From a bacterium (GTDB lineage Bacteria > UBP14 > UBA6098 > B30-G16): a DNA stretch of 64,000 bases. The notes beneath the pieces were generated by a model that was given only the letters and a program-made list of their open reading frames with translations, ran no database searches and was not told the DNA's origin. The position numbers were made by a program, and so were the translations under genes. Location: contig JAUWMV010000002.1 of assembly GCA_030613005.1 (NCBI GenBank), forward strand, positions 1 to 64,000, written 5' to 3'. The number at the start of each line of letters is the position of its first letter. Position 1 is the stretch's first letter. Of the stretch, positions 1 through 7,626 are shown one piece after another.

Positions 1-206
1 CCGTAGGCTTCTAACATTGCAACGAAGCCAATTGCATCGACGCCAGCATCACAGAGATCTACTTCACTACTTGCAGACAATTCTACCACATTTCCGATGG
101 CAAAGACTGCATCAGCTTCTTTCGATACTGAATACTTAATAACTTGTCCGCTTGCAAGCCCTGCCAGCAAAACAACTGCCAGTCCAATAAACATTAAACG
201 TCTCAT
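1..206 (-). CDS. Small secreted protein, 3' end outside the window
   Basis: Only the first 68 codons are present; the gene runs off the left edge. The start at 206 has a clear ribosome binding site (GGGAGG just upstream). Residues 1-20 form a Sec signal peptide (MRRLMFIGLAVVLLAGLASG, cut before QVIK). The mature part has a short pattern of small residues and valines (AVFAIGNVVEL, then AIGFVAMLEA) that loosely resembles the DUF2190-type decoration fold seen in some phage and secreted proteins. That likeness is by eye over about 40 residues and is weak. No function can be assigned. It is the last gene of a leftward run that follows hicBA, with no promoter I can recognise. Confidence 0.6.
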   Translation of the reverse strand, partial: MRRLMFIGLAVVLLAGLASGQVIKYSVSKEADAVFAIGNVVELSASSEVDLCDAGVDAIGFVAMLEAY

Positions 207-208
207 TT

Positions 209-295
209 TTAAACCTCCCAAGTTTTAATTTGTACAAAATTTCTACATTTTCGCATACGTCCTGTAATCACTTCCCAACCATGAGTAAGTTGCAA
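209..295 (-). CDS. Possible 28-residue peptide, TTG start
   Basis: A short frame opens with TTG at 295, seven bases after a good AGGAGG (303-308), and stops at 209-211, three bases before the start codon of the secreted-protein gene. The predicted peptide is basic (about MQLTHGWEVITGRMRKCRNF in its first part) and matches nothing I know. It could be a leader peptide coupled to the next gene, or the ribosome binding site could be a relic of a lost gene. The evidence is only the site and the spacing. Confidence 0.15.
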   Translation of the reverse strand: MQLTHGWEVITGRMRKCRNFVQIKTWEV

Positions 296-352
296 TAATG
301 AACCTCCTATTTTTTATTTTATTTCCATAAGTTGAATAATTTATCTCAAATA

Positions 353-578
353 TTAAAGCAAATTTATAAATTCCTTTACACTCATTCCAGAATCTCGTAT
401 AATTGCTCGAAGCAAACCTCTATCAAGTACCTTTATGATCAGGTATTGAAAGTGTAATATTAGATCCTTTTTTTTTCATAATTATATGTCTACTTTTAGC
501 TCTCCTATCTATATACCAATCCTTTTTTGTCAGAGCTTTAACAACTTCCTTTCCAGAGATAACAGGAAGTTTTGGCAT
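353..578 (-). pseudogene. hicA: HicA toxin, frameshifted
   Basis: HicA toxins are small double-stranded-RNA-binding-fold mRNA interferases. The first 51 codons read MPKLPVISGKEVVKALTKKD and so on, the usual HicA start, with the catalytic-type histidine in KSRHIIM and the strand NITLSIPDHKGT, then stop at 423-425. Skipping one base at about 425 opens a frame giving DRGLLRAIIRDSGMSVKEF, the normal HicA C-terminus, ending at 353. One extra T in the gene therefore splits it. The start overlaps the hicB stop (TGATG). The gene is probably inactive unless ribosomes slip or the base is a sequencing error. The glycine usually before the catalytic histidine is an arginine here. Confidence 0.75.
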
Positions 579-781
579 CAGACAATAACCTCCATAGATC
601 CAATGTACTTCGATGATTTCTCTTCAACTTCCAGCACCGACAAACAGCCTTTTATTGCGTCTTTAATATTCGAAATTGCTTCTTCAATAGTATTTCCCTG
701 AGAGTGGCAACCAGGTATCGCCGGACAATGGACCACAAATCCAAAATCTTCACCTTTTTCTATTATTACTCTATAAACCAT
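578..781 (-). CDS. hicB: HicB-family antitoxin (short form)
   Basis: This 67-residue protein has the HicB partial RNase-H-like fold: MVYRVIIEKGEDFGFVVHCP, then AIPGCHSQGNTIEEAISNIKDAIKGCL. The motif P-x-hydrophobic-PGC-x-(S/T)-x-G-x-T-hydrophobic-E-E-A is typical of the family. It lacks the DNA-binding tail of long HicB proteins. It lies directly upstream of hicA, sharing one base with its start, so the two genes were made as one unit. An AGGAG site sits just before the start at 781. The gene itself is intact although the toxin gene is broken, so it may persist as an orphan antitoxin. Confidence 0.8.
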   Translation of the reverse strand: MVYRVIIEKGEDFGFVVHCPAIPGCHSQGNTIEEAISNIKDAIKGCLSVLEVEEKSSKYIGSMEVIV

Positions 782-863
782 AATTTACTCCTAAGTGTCT
801 CTGACAACATACTGAAGTATGCTGCTCAAAATATGCTGATGCATATCCGGTTGCGTTTGTTGT

Positions 864-922
864 TTTGCATATGCTGTTAGTGTATGTGTATAATGTAACA
901 TTTGCATCTGTCGTTAGTGTAT
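864..922. repeat. Two 22-bp near-identical repeats upstream of hicB
   Basis: The unit at 864-885 and the unit at 901-922 share 19 of 22 bases; both begin TTTGCAT and end GTTAGTGTAT, with a 37-base period. Nearby are an 8-base palindrome GCATATGC (868-875) and the inverted repeat CATAC-TGAA-GTATG at about 810-823. This 175-base stretch before hicB holds no gene. It could hold operator sites for the HicB/HicA complex, or be decayed sequence. Confidence 0.45.
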
Positions 923-956
923 ACTGCAGCATTGCAAATATCTGTCATGTCCTCCT

Positions 957-2297
957 CTATCGTTTAATTTCCATAAGTTGAAGGTTTCCGTCAATGAATC
1001 TTCCTGCTATGAGTAATGGATTTACAGCTTTCGCTCTCACTGCATAAGTATGATTTCCTGCGGATGGCATATCCATTGCCGAGAGAGTTATTATATATTC
1101 CGAATATAATTGAGGGTTAACCATAATCATTCGTTGAGATGTTAAAATCATCTCCGAAGTTTCACCCAGGTCTCTAATAAGCTGAACTTCCATTGTAGCC
1201 CCGCTAATTTTCGCTCTATCGTCGAATGTGCCGGAGAAAGTAAGCTGAACAGCGCTTCCTATTCCACCCGCGGAATATGTTCCGGAGAAAAGAGTTATAA
1301 ATTCGAGCGTATCGATAAGTATCTCGCTTCCGCTATATACAAGCTTAAGAAATCCCTGCCCGTCGATCTCCTCAACTCTTAATGTCCCTGCTTGAGCTAA
1401 ACCAGAAATTCTGAAATTAGCTTTCTGTATTGTTGTGTCTTGATTGAGAATATAAAGCGAATCTGCTCTTGGACCTTCTTCATAGGTTATCGATCCGTCG
1501 ATAATTAAGTCTCCGTCGATATGGACATCGCCGGTAATATCTGCGCCAAAACAGGCATCTCTAATAACAAGCCCAGTGTCTGGAGCACACATTGTATCGG
1601 AAGGATCTGCATGAATATATATACCTCGAACAGTACCATCGCTAGCAGCTATTTCGAGACCATCACCTCCAGGACGTGTTATTAAAGCCCCGATACCTTC
1701 GCTATCCTCAATAATTAAACCTTCTGCTCCGGACTTGTTTATGTATATACCTGGACCACCAGTATTTCCTATAACTAAGCCGACACCACCATCAGCAAAA
1801 GACGTGTCGATTATTGTTAATACACCATTCATTCCGGATGAATTGCCATATATTGTATCTGGAATAGATGCCGCATAGGTTGCGTATGAGGCAGTATCCG
1901 CATGAATCGATGTAATTGCATTTTGAGAATAAAACGAATAAAAGGCATACGGCGTTGCAGTGAAAAGCACACGAGGTGCCAAAGTTTCCGAATCTACCAC
2001 AAGCTCAAGGTAGTATAATGTGTCGAAAGGCAAATCGAGAGTGTCTATTCTGCCGAGTATTACATCGAATAGACCTTTTGTTATGGTAACATCGGAGTGA
2101 TGTTCACTCCAAAGTGGGATTCCACCAGTGTCTATATCATATATTTTGAATTCAATGTCATGGTCGCCGATAATGCCTACGCCGATAGTATCAGTTAATT
2201 TACCTTGGTAGTTTATATACTTAGGTGGTACTGCAAACACAATCTCAGCAAACAGAACCACCAAAGTAATAAGTGTAATTTTTCGGCAATAGCACAT
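957..2297 (-). CDS. Secreted tail-fibre-like protein
   Basis: The 446-residue protein starts with a signal peptide (cut after EIVFA, about residue 22). The first 130 residues follow a pattern common in large secreted proteins of environmental bacteria: PKYINYQGKLTD, then a strand with EFKIYD, LWSEHH, GLFDVILG and, near residue 120, ATPYAFYSFYSQNA. The middle (about 150-270) is rich in glycine and short beta strands (GVGLVIGNTGGPGIYINKS and similar), as in a beta-helix or trimeric fibre. The C-terminal 150 residues are a beta-rich domain ending NLQLMEIKR. I infer a surface or extracellular structural protein. No enzyme motif is visible. The last bases are repeated to the left of hicBA. Confidence 0.6.
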   Translation of the reverse strand: MCYCRKITLITLVVLFAEIVFAVPPKYINYQGKLTDTIGVGIIGDHDIEFKIYDIDTGGIPLWSEHHSDVTITKGLFDVILGRIDTLDLPFDTLYYLELVVDSETLAPRVLFTATPYAFYSFYSQNAITSIHADTASYATYAASIPDTIYGNSSGMNGVLTIIDTSFADGGVGLVIGNTGGPGIYINKSGAEGLIIEDSEGIGALITRPGGDGLEIAASDGTVRGIYIHADPSDTMCAPDTGLVIRDACFGADITGDVHIDGDLIIDGSITYEEGPRADSLYILNQDTTIQKANFRISGLAQAGTLRVEEIDGQGFLKLVYSGSEILIDTLEFITLFSGTYSAGGIGSAVQLTFSGTFDDRAKISGATMEVQLIRDLGETSEMILTSQRMIMVNPQLYSEYIITLSAMDMPSAGNHTYAVRAKAVNPLLIAGRFIDGNLQLMEIKR

Positions 2298-2493
2298 AAA
2301 GCCGTCCTTATGTTAAAGCCTATCCTCAAAATTTAAAAACCACATAGAATACAAATAAGAAATATTAAACGCAAGAAAAAAATTAGAAATTTGAAAAATA
2401 TTTTATAATAATCATATCCACATATTAGATATTAAATTATACATATTGTTCTATTACATTAATAAAGTATTTGAATCTAACATATTAGAAAGT

Positions 2494-2521
2494 AAGATAA
2501 TATACCAATAAAAAATGTCAA
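2494..2521 (-). promoter_or_regulatory. Sigma-70-like promoter for the fibre-like gene
   Basis: On the minus strand a perfect TTGACA (2516-2521) is followed after 16 bases by TATCTT (2494-2499). Transcription would start near 2487 and give a leader of about 190 bases before the gene that starts at 2297. The leader is AT-rich and holds ACATATTAGA-type repeats, with no riboswitch pattern I recognise. Confidence 0.4.
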
Positions 2522-2551
2522 TCAATTTTTGTTTTAATCTTCTCTAAAGGA

Positions 2552-3472
2552 TCAATCTTTCTTTGATTGAGAAATAATAATTCCCAATATAAGGGAATAA
2601 AACTTAGTTTTGTGCGGATCTGTCCTTGAAGTTAAAACAATAGGAATCTGTGTTCCAGCTACCACAGCTGCACAACACGAATTTCCAAAATAAAGTAAGG
2701 ATTTGTAAAGAATATTCGCAGACTCGATTTCTGGTGCAAGAATTACATCAGCATCGCCCGCAACGTCTCCCACAATTCCTTTTACATATGCCGCCTTTTT
2801 ATTAATTGCATTATCAAACCCAAAAGGGCCATCAACTATGCAATTTTTAATCTGACCTCTAATACTCATTTGCGAAAGAATTGCTGCATGTTCAGTAGTT
2901 GGCATCTTTTTTGGATTAACTTTTTCGACTGCGCAAACACATGCGACTTTTGGCTTTTCTACGCCAAGAGAATGAACGACATCGACAGCATTCTGAATTA
3001 TTTGAGCCTTTTCAGTTAGATCAGGTGCTATGTTAATTGCAGCATCGGTAATTGTGAGAAGCTTATGATATTCCGGGATTTCAAAAACAGCGACATGAGA
3101 TAAAAGACTTTTACTTGATCTTTCGAGTAGACCATCCTTTTTATCAAGGATAGCCTTCATAAAGTCTTTTGTTGAAATCAAACCTTTCATCAGAACATCC
3201 GCATTACCTGATTTAAGCAACTCCACTGCAATCTTCGCTGTTTTTGCAGAATTTGGTTCATCAATTATTTCATAACTGCTCGGGTCACTTCCAATTTGTC
3301 TAAGAGTTTTCTTAATTGAATTTGAATCACCAACTAAAATACCTTTTGCTACGCCATTTTGCTTGGCTTCATCAAGCGCGGCTAATACTTCTTCTTCTGT
3401 TGCATCTGCGACTACAACTCTCTTCGAGTATTTGGATTTGGCTATTTCGAGAATCTCTTCTAGTTTTCTCAT
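2552..3472 (-). CDS. ptb: Phosphate butyryltransferase / phosphate acyltransferase
   Basis: This enzyme exchanges CoA for phosphate on an acyl-CoA, giving acyl phosphate for ATP synthesis by an acyl kinase. The start at 3472 is chosen because GGAGGAATA precedes it; a longer frame to 3526 lacks such a site. The 306-residue length fits Ptb. Family signatures include DVLMKGLISTKDFMKAIL, the SLLSHVAVFEIP stretch, TDAAINIAPDL and VDGPFGFDNAI, and GDADVILAPEIESANILYKSL near the end. No butyrate or acetate kinase gene is adjacent, so the partner is elsewhere. Phosphotransacetylase of the same fold is the alternative. The 258 bases upstream hold no clear promoter. Confidence 0.85.
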   Translation of the reverse strand: MRKLEEILEIAKSKYSKRVVVADATEEEVLAALDEAKQNGVAKGILVGDSNSIKKTLRQIGSDPSSYEIIDEPNSAKTAKIAVELLKSGNADVLMKGLISTKDFMKAILDKKDGLLERSSKSLLSHVAVFEIPEYHKLLTITDAAINIAPDLTEKAQIIQNAVDVVHSLGVEKPKVACVCAVEKVNPKKMPTTEHAAILSQMSIRGQIKNCIVDGPFGFDNAINKKAAYVKGIVGDVAGDADVILAPEIESANILYKSLLYFGNSCCAAVVAGTQIPIVLTSRTDPHKTKFYSLILGIIISQSKKD

Positions 3473-3730
3473 TATTCCTCCTATATTATATTTATTAAAA
3501 TTAAAATTTTGTAATGAAATTAGCAAGAATTTTTTTATGTTTTGTATAAGAATGTTGCATAAGTTCTTGACCTTAATAATCTCTTTTTAAATTATAGATA
3601 TTTCCTGTATTGATATATTTACTATAATTTTATACAATCATTTTGCTTAAACTTATACTGAAAAATCTTTAAAATTGTTAAATGTGTTATATATTTTTAT
3701 TTATCAAATGTAACTAAAACTAAAATTAGG

Positions 3731-4558
3731 TTAAGGGGAAGGGATTAATCTAACACCCTTGCCGCCTTTTCCAGGACTGTTATCATAAACCTCTACAATA
3801 TGATAGACTGTTGTTATGAACTTTTTATCGAAATCACCATGGAAATAGCTGTGAATTAGATTAACATACTCGATTATTTTTATTTCATATTCAGAAAGTT
3901 TAGGATCATCTGGGTGCAGAAGCTGTGATATTCCTTTAATTTTGTATGATGGAATATCCAAAAAAACAATAGCAACAGCAGGATTTCCCATCTCGTTTAG
4001 AAAAATCTGTGTATTAAATTCTGGAGTAGCATAGAGCTCAAGTGAGACCTGCTTAGTACGGTCAAAAATGTTATCTGCATCTTTATATAGACTTGTCAAA
4101 ACATCAAGCTTTTTGGTGAAATTGCTATCATATGTTGATTTGAGAAATTCAATAATTGTATCTAACTTCTCCTTTTTGGGAATAAAACCAATTCCTTTAA
4201 CTGCATTATTGACGATAAATCTTGTATCATTCCTACCTATGCCATAACTGGCAACGATTCCGTTGTGAGGACCTGAAAGGTCGGGCATTTTGCCTTTTGA
4301 AATTTTTTCAATTGTCTCAATTCTTTTCTTGATATCCCATTCCATAAATACATCGGGCAGTTCTCTAATTACGTAATCCTGCCATTTACCGTCGATCCTT
4401 GCGCGGATTATTCCAGCTTTACATTTTGATATATCAACGGTTTCCTGATGGAAAAATCCATTTTTCCAAAAGTTAATTTTTGCTTGCTCCAACTCGCTGG
4501 AGGAAATGTTGGTCATAGTAATAATGATGAAAAAGGAGAGTATAAGTTGTTTTATCAT
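3731..4558 (-). CDS. Secreted protein of unknown function
   Basis: I do not recognise this 275-residue protein. The first 20 residues are a signal peptide (MIKQLILSFFIIITMTNISSS). The body mixes helix and strand, with a run SGPHNGIVASYGIGRNDTRFI near residue 95 that could be a ligand loop, and a C-terminal GKGGKGVRLIPSP tail. The middle (QIFLNEMGNPAVAIVFLDIPSYK) looks like a core strand of an alpha/beta domain. It ends 27 bases after the ppiD-like gene and is probably in the same transcript. A periplasmic role is likely; nothing more can be said. Confidence 0.55.
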   Translation of the reverse strand: MIKQLILSFFIIITMTNISSSELEQAKINFWKNGFFHQETVDISKCKAGIIRARIDGKWQDYVIRELPDVFMEWDIKKRIETIEKISKGKMPDLSGPHNGIVASYGIGRNDTRFIVNNAVKGIGFIPKKEKLDTIIEFLKSTYDSNFTKKLDVLTSLYKDADNIFDRTKQVSLELYATPEFNTQIFLNEMGNPAVAIVFLDIPSYKIKGISQLLHPDDPKLSEYEIKIIEYVNLIHSYFHGDFDKKFITTVYHIVEVYDNSPGKGGKGVRLIPSP

Positions 4559-4585
4559 TATTTCACCTTTGTGAATTAATTGAAA

Positions 4586-6481
4586 TCAACTTGCAGTGTC
4601 TCCAGGTTCAGGTTCATGTTCCATCTCGGCTTGTCCAATGTCGATAAAATTCAATCGATTATCATAAATTGGAATTCTATTTCTAAGTGATATGAACCAT
4701 GAGTCATAAGCAGTATTTTGCCTTGCGGAAAAGATTTCTCTTCGCAATGAAGGTGATATCTCATTAAAATTATCGTAATTTGGCATAGTTCGTTTATCTA
4801 TACGTACAATGTAAAATCTACCGTCGGTACCTTCTAAAGGAGCTGAAATTGAATCTGGTGTATTTACCCCAGCCAATGCTCCTATAATCCATGGATTTGT
4901 GGAAGTGTCTGAAAATATTATACTTGGTGAAACTGAATCTATAGTGCCATATTTTGCACCTAAATCCACTGATACTTCCTTCATGCTTTTCCCAGTTTTC
5001 AACATTTCATACGCATGATAGGCTATATTTCGACAAACACTTTTCTTTGCTTCTTCAATAATTTCGTTTTTAATCACCGGAATATAATCCTCAAAGGTTT
5101 CAAGTTTTGCAGGTGTAACATAATCAACGTGAACTACAAAGTAATTATTGCTACTTCTCACAATATCTGGAACTGAACCAACACCTTCCTTAAAGGCAAA
5201 TTGATTGACTAAAGTTCTTAAGCCAATCTCTGGAATTGGTTCAATTAATCCAACCTTGCCTGTATTATGCATTTCTAAACCATATCGTGTGGATGCTGCA
5301 TTTAAACCGTATTTCCGAGTATAATCAATTATATTTTTTGTATAAACCTCTAAACTCTCTCTTGTTTCATATCCTGGTTCTATCCTAATGAGGATATGCT
5401 GAATATGATAAAAAGTATCTACTGAATTATTAATAGTATCCACTAATATAGTATCTTGTAATAAATTAATCAGGTGATATCCATTTAGCGTTAGGATCGG
5501 TTCTGATAACTCACCACTGTCCAATTTTGTTATTACTGCAGCAAGTTCTGGTAAAGCTTGCTCCGCTTTAATGAAACCAATATCGCCACCCTTGACAGCA
5601 GATTGTTTATCCATTGAATAGCCTTCAGCAAGATATGCAAAGTCCTCTCCATTTTTTAATTTTTCATGAAGCATTTCGGTAGTGGATAATGCTTCTTTAG
5701 TATCTGATTTTGAGGGATGAAAAGGAATTCTTAGATACGAATAAATAGCATAAGGGTCTTTCGGGAGTTTATTCTTATTTTTTGAATAATATGATTTCAA
5801 AGCGATTTCGGATGTATCAACGCGATGAGAGCCAAGACAGTCGGGACCGAAAATTAGGAATTCACCTTCAATTTCTGTTTCATTAAAAAAATGCTGATCC
5901 ATAACTTCGTATAGCACAACGTAAGTCATGGTTTCAATTAGCGTTCTGGTTTTCTCAGTGGGAAGATTTGAAGCAATAAGCTGTTCAGCAGGAAGCCATT
6001 CTTTTGCAAATGCCGGATCGTTAAGAACTCGTAAATATTTATCATAATCAAACTTACCATTAGTATGGAATTGCTGGTTATTTTTAAGCCATTCCGGTGG
6101 GTTAACGCTTAACCTTTCATAGATTTCTATCCCTGTTACATTCTTAGTGTTTTTTAGTTGGAATTCCTTATCGAGAATTATTCGACTAATAAGTTCTTGC
6201 CATGATTGTTCTCTTATTTCAGCTCTAGTAAATTCATCAACATTAATATTATTTCTGTAAAAGTTTTGCTCTTGTTGCTTCCACTCGTCTGAATATTCTT
6301 TAATGTCAATATCCTCTCCAAGTGTAGAACCTACAACGGATTCACTTTTCTTGGGTGAAGTTCGACCGGTTATATCCATACCCCATTGAAAAACCATCAT
6401 CGCAATAAACAAAACAGCTGTGATTAAAAAAATTATTCCCATCTTATCTCTTAACTTTTTCATAAATGCTGATTGAGCCAT
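4586..6481 (-). CDS. ppiD: PpiD/SurA-type membrane-anchored peptidyl-prolyl isomerase
   Basis: The 631-residue protein has a short cytoplasmic start, one membrane helix (about residues 13-33, GIIFLITAVLFIAMMVFQWG), a SurA-like helical domain and then parvulin (PpiC) repeats. The best parvulin is at about 245-345 (AIYSYLRIPFHPSKSD, then GEDFAYLAEGYSMD, KGGDIGFI and LNGYHLINLL). A second, weaker copy begins FYHIQHILIRIEPG near residue 365. Such proteins act on the outer face of the inner membrane and help newly exported proteins fold, which fits a genome rich in barrels. The length matches PpiD. A GGAGTG site precedes the start. PrsA-type foldases are the nearest alternative. Confidence 0.8.
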   Translation of the reverse strand: MAQSAFMKKLRDKMGIIFLITAVLFIAMMVFQWGMDITGRTSPKKSESVVGSTLGEDIDIKEYSDEWKQQEQNFYRNNINVDEFTRAEIREQSWQELISRIILDKEFQLKNTKNVTGIEIYERLSVNPPEWLKNNQQFHTNGKFDYDKYLRVLNDPAFAKEWLPAEQLIASNLPTEKTRTLIETMTYVVLYEVMDQHFFNETEIEGEFLIFGPDCLGSHRVDTSEIALKSYYSKNKNKLPKDPYAIYSYLRIPFHPSKSDTKEALSTTEMLHEKLKNGEDFAYLAEGYSMDKQSAVKGGDIGFIKAEQALPELAAVITKLDSGELSEPILTLNGYHLINLLQDTILVDTINNSVDTFYHIQHILIRIEPGYETRESLEVYTKNIIDYTRKYGLNAASTRYGLEMHNTGKVGLIEPIPEIGLRTLVNQFAFKEGVGSVPDIVRSSNNYFVVHVDYVTPAKLETFEDYIPVIKNEIIEEAKKSVCRNIAYHAYEMLKTGKSMKEVSVDLGAKYGTIDSVSPSIIFSDTSTNPWIIGALAGVNTPDSISAPLEGTDGRFYIVRIDKRTMPNYDNFNEISPSLRREIFSARQNTAYDSWFISLRNRIPIYDNRLNFIDIGQAEMEHEPEPGDTAS

Positions 6482-6596
6482 TTTTCACTCCTTAATTTAC
6501 ATGAACTTATTCATGCACGGAAAGAAAATTAGTTAATTAAACTAAGCAAGTAAATTCTATTTAAACAGAACTAAAATTCGGTATCCAAAAAATATC

Positions 6597-6624
6597 TTGA
6601 CAAATTCAAATAAGAAATTATAAT
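6597..6624 (+). promoter_or_regulatory. Upstream cold-shock promoter (P1)
   Basis: A perfect TTGACA (6597-6602) and a perfect TATAAT (6619-6624) are separated by 16 bases. Transcription would start near 6632 and make a leader of about 135 bases before the csp start codon, similar in length to the leader of the E. coli cspA message. Confidence 0.65.
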
Positions 6625-6705
6625 GTTGAGTTTTGTGATTATGTAGTATTTGATTATCATTTTATAAATTAATCCAAAATGATTTTAGGAAATTTATATT
6701 TTGAC

Positions 6706-6733
6706 TTGACAAAAAAATGCGGATTTTTATAAT
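6706..6733 (+). promoter_or_regulatory. Downstream cold-shock promoter (P2)
   Basis: A second perfect pair, TTGACA (6706-6711) and TATAAT (6728-6733), also has a 16-base spacer. It would give a leader of only about 25 bases carrying a strong AAAGGAGG site at 6751-6758. Two consensus promoters in tandem suggest very high or dual-mode expression. Confidence 0.75.
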
Positions 6734-6766
6734 TAACCGTAGGGATTTATAAAGGAGGCGTTGTAG

Positions 6767-6973
6767 ATGGCTCGTGGTCGTGTAAAAAGATTCGATGAGA
6801 AGAAGGGTTATGGGTTTATCCAGCAGGATACCGGAGGACCTGATGTGTTTGTACATTATTCAGACGTCGTAGGTGACGGATTTAGGACCCTTGCTCCAGG
6901 TGATGATGTTGAATTTGAACTAATAGAGGGGGATAAGGGATTGAAAGCACTTAATGTCCGGAAAATTGATTAG
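6767..6973 (+). CDS. cspA: Cold-shock domain protein
   Basis: This 68-residue protein is a single OB-fold RNA chaperone of the CspA family. Both nucleic-acid motifs are present: KGYGFI (RNP1, about residues 14-19) and VFVHY (RNP2, about 28-32), with the usual FDEKKG and VEFELIEGDKGLKALNVRKI ends. An almost ideal ribosome binding site (AAAGGAGG) lies eight bases before the start. The gene stands alone, with two consensus promoters in front and a strong terminator behind, so it is probably among the most expressed genes here. It would melt RNA structure at low temperature or during fast growth. Confidence 0.95.
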   Translation: MARGRVKRFDEKKGYGFIQQDTGGPDVFVHYSDVVGDGFRTLAPGDDVEFELIEGDKGLKALNVRKID

Positions 6974-7022
6974 TCTATAAGGCTTACAATATAACAATTC
7001 TTCTATGAAAAACGATCGATTC

Positions 7023-7054
7023 AAGCCCTGGTGAAAACCAGGGCTTCGATTTTT
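7023..7054 (+). terminator. Rho-independent terminator after csp
   Basis: A perfect 10-bp stem (AAGCCCTGGT with ACCAGGGCTT) closes a GAAA tetraloop and is followed closely by TTTTT. It lies 50 bases after the csp stop codon. Confidence 0.9.
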
Positions 7055-7093
7055 AATGCACAATTGAATATTTATAACTAATTTTTAAACTTT

Positions 7094-7582
7094 ATGAAGC
7101 AAATTTTATATAATCGCATCATTGAACAGCATGGAATTCTCATTAGTGTATATGGAATAGATAACTATGTAATGTGGATTGATATTGATAGAAATAAGTT
7201 ACCGGAATGCCTTGTTAATCGATTTACAATTCACTACAGTGCGTTGAAAGCCGCATCGGAGGTTGAAGAATACCTATCAGGTAAACGAACATTATTTTCA
7301 GTTATTCCGAAATATGTTACGGGAACAAATTTTGAACAAAAAGTATGGTCCACTATTTGTAAGGTTCCTTATGGAATGCAAGAAACATATTTATATATTG
7401 CAAAGAAAATAGGACATCCAAAAGCTTACAGATCAGTTGGTAATGCTCTTGGTAAAAATCCCATACCTATTGTTGTCCCATGCCACCGAATAATTCGATC
7501 AGATGAAAAAATTGGGGGGTTTACTGCTGGTGTTAAGGTCAAGAAAATGTTTCTTTCGTTAGAATCCAAACACAATTGTTGA
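7094..7582 (+). CDS. ogt: Methylated-DNA-protein-cysteine methyltransferase
   Basis: This suicide enzyme moves the methyl group from O6-methylguanine in DNA to its own cysteine. The active site VVPCHRII is at residues 127-134, with Cys130 as the acceptor. The helix-turn-helix part (GTNFEQKVWSTICKVPYGMQETYLYIAK, about 77-104) and the SVGNALGKNP loop before the active site are all typical. The N-terminal domain is short and divergent, as in Ogt-type proteins of 160-175 residues. No strong ribosome binding site is seen before the start. It begins 48 bases beyond the csp terminator stem, so it must have its own promoter, which I could not place with confidence. Confidence 0.93.
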   Translation: MKQILYNRIIEQHGILISVYGIDNYVMWIDIDRNKLPECLVNRFTIHYSALKAASEVEEYLSGKRTLFSVIPKYVTGTNFEQKVWSTICKVPYGMQETYLYIAKKIGHPKAYRSVGNALGKNPIPIVVPCHRIIRSDEKIGGFTAGVKVKKMFLSLESKHNC

Positions 7583-7626
7583 CCATTTGTAAGTGATCTA
7601 TTAAATTACATTGTATGGGAGGATTA

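Larger units (their letters stand above)
321..982. repeat. 16-bp direct repeat pair flanking hicBA
   Basis: The 16 bases ATTTCCATAAGTTGAA occur exactly at 321-336 and again at 967-982. The right copy is the 3' end of the secreted fibre-like gene, where it encodes the end of NLQLMEIKR-stop on the minus strand. The left copy keeps the same reading (QLMEIK-stop) but sits outside any gene. The two copies enclose the hicBA pair. They may be the ends of a duplicated gene remnant, or the scar left when the toxin-antitoxin pair was inserted. Confidence 0.5.
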
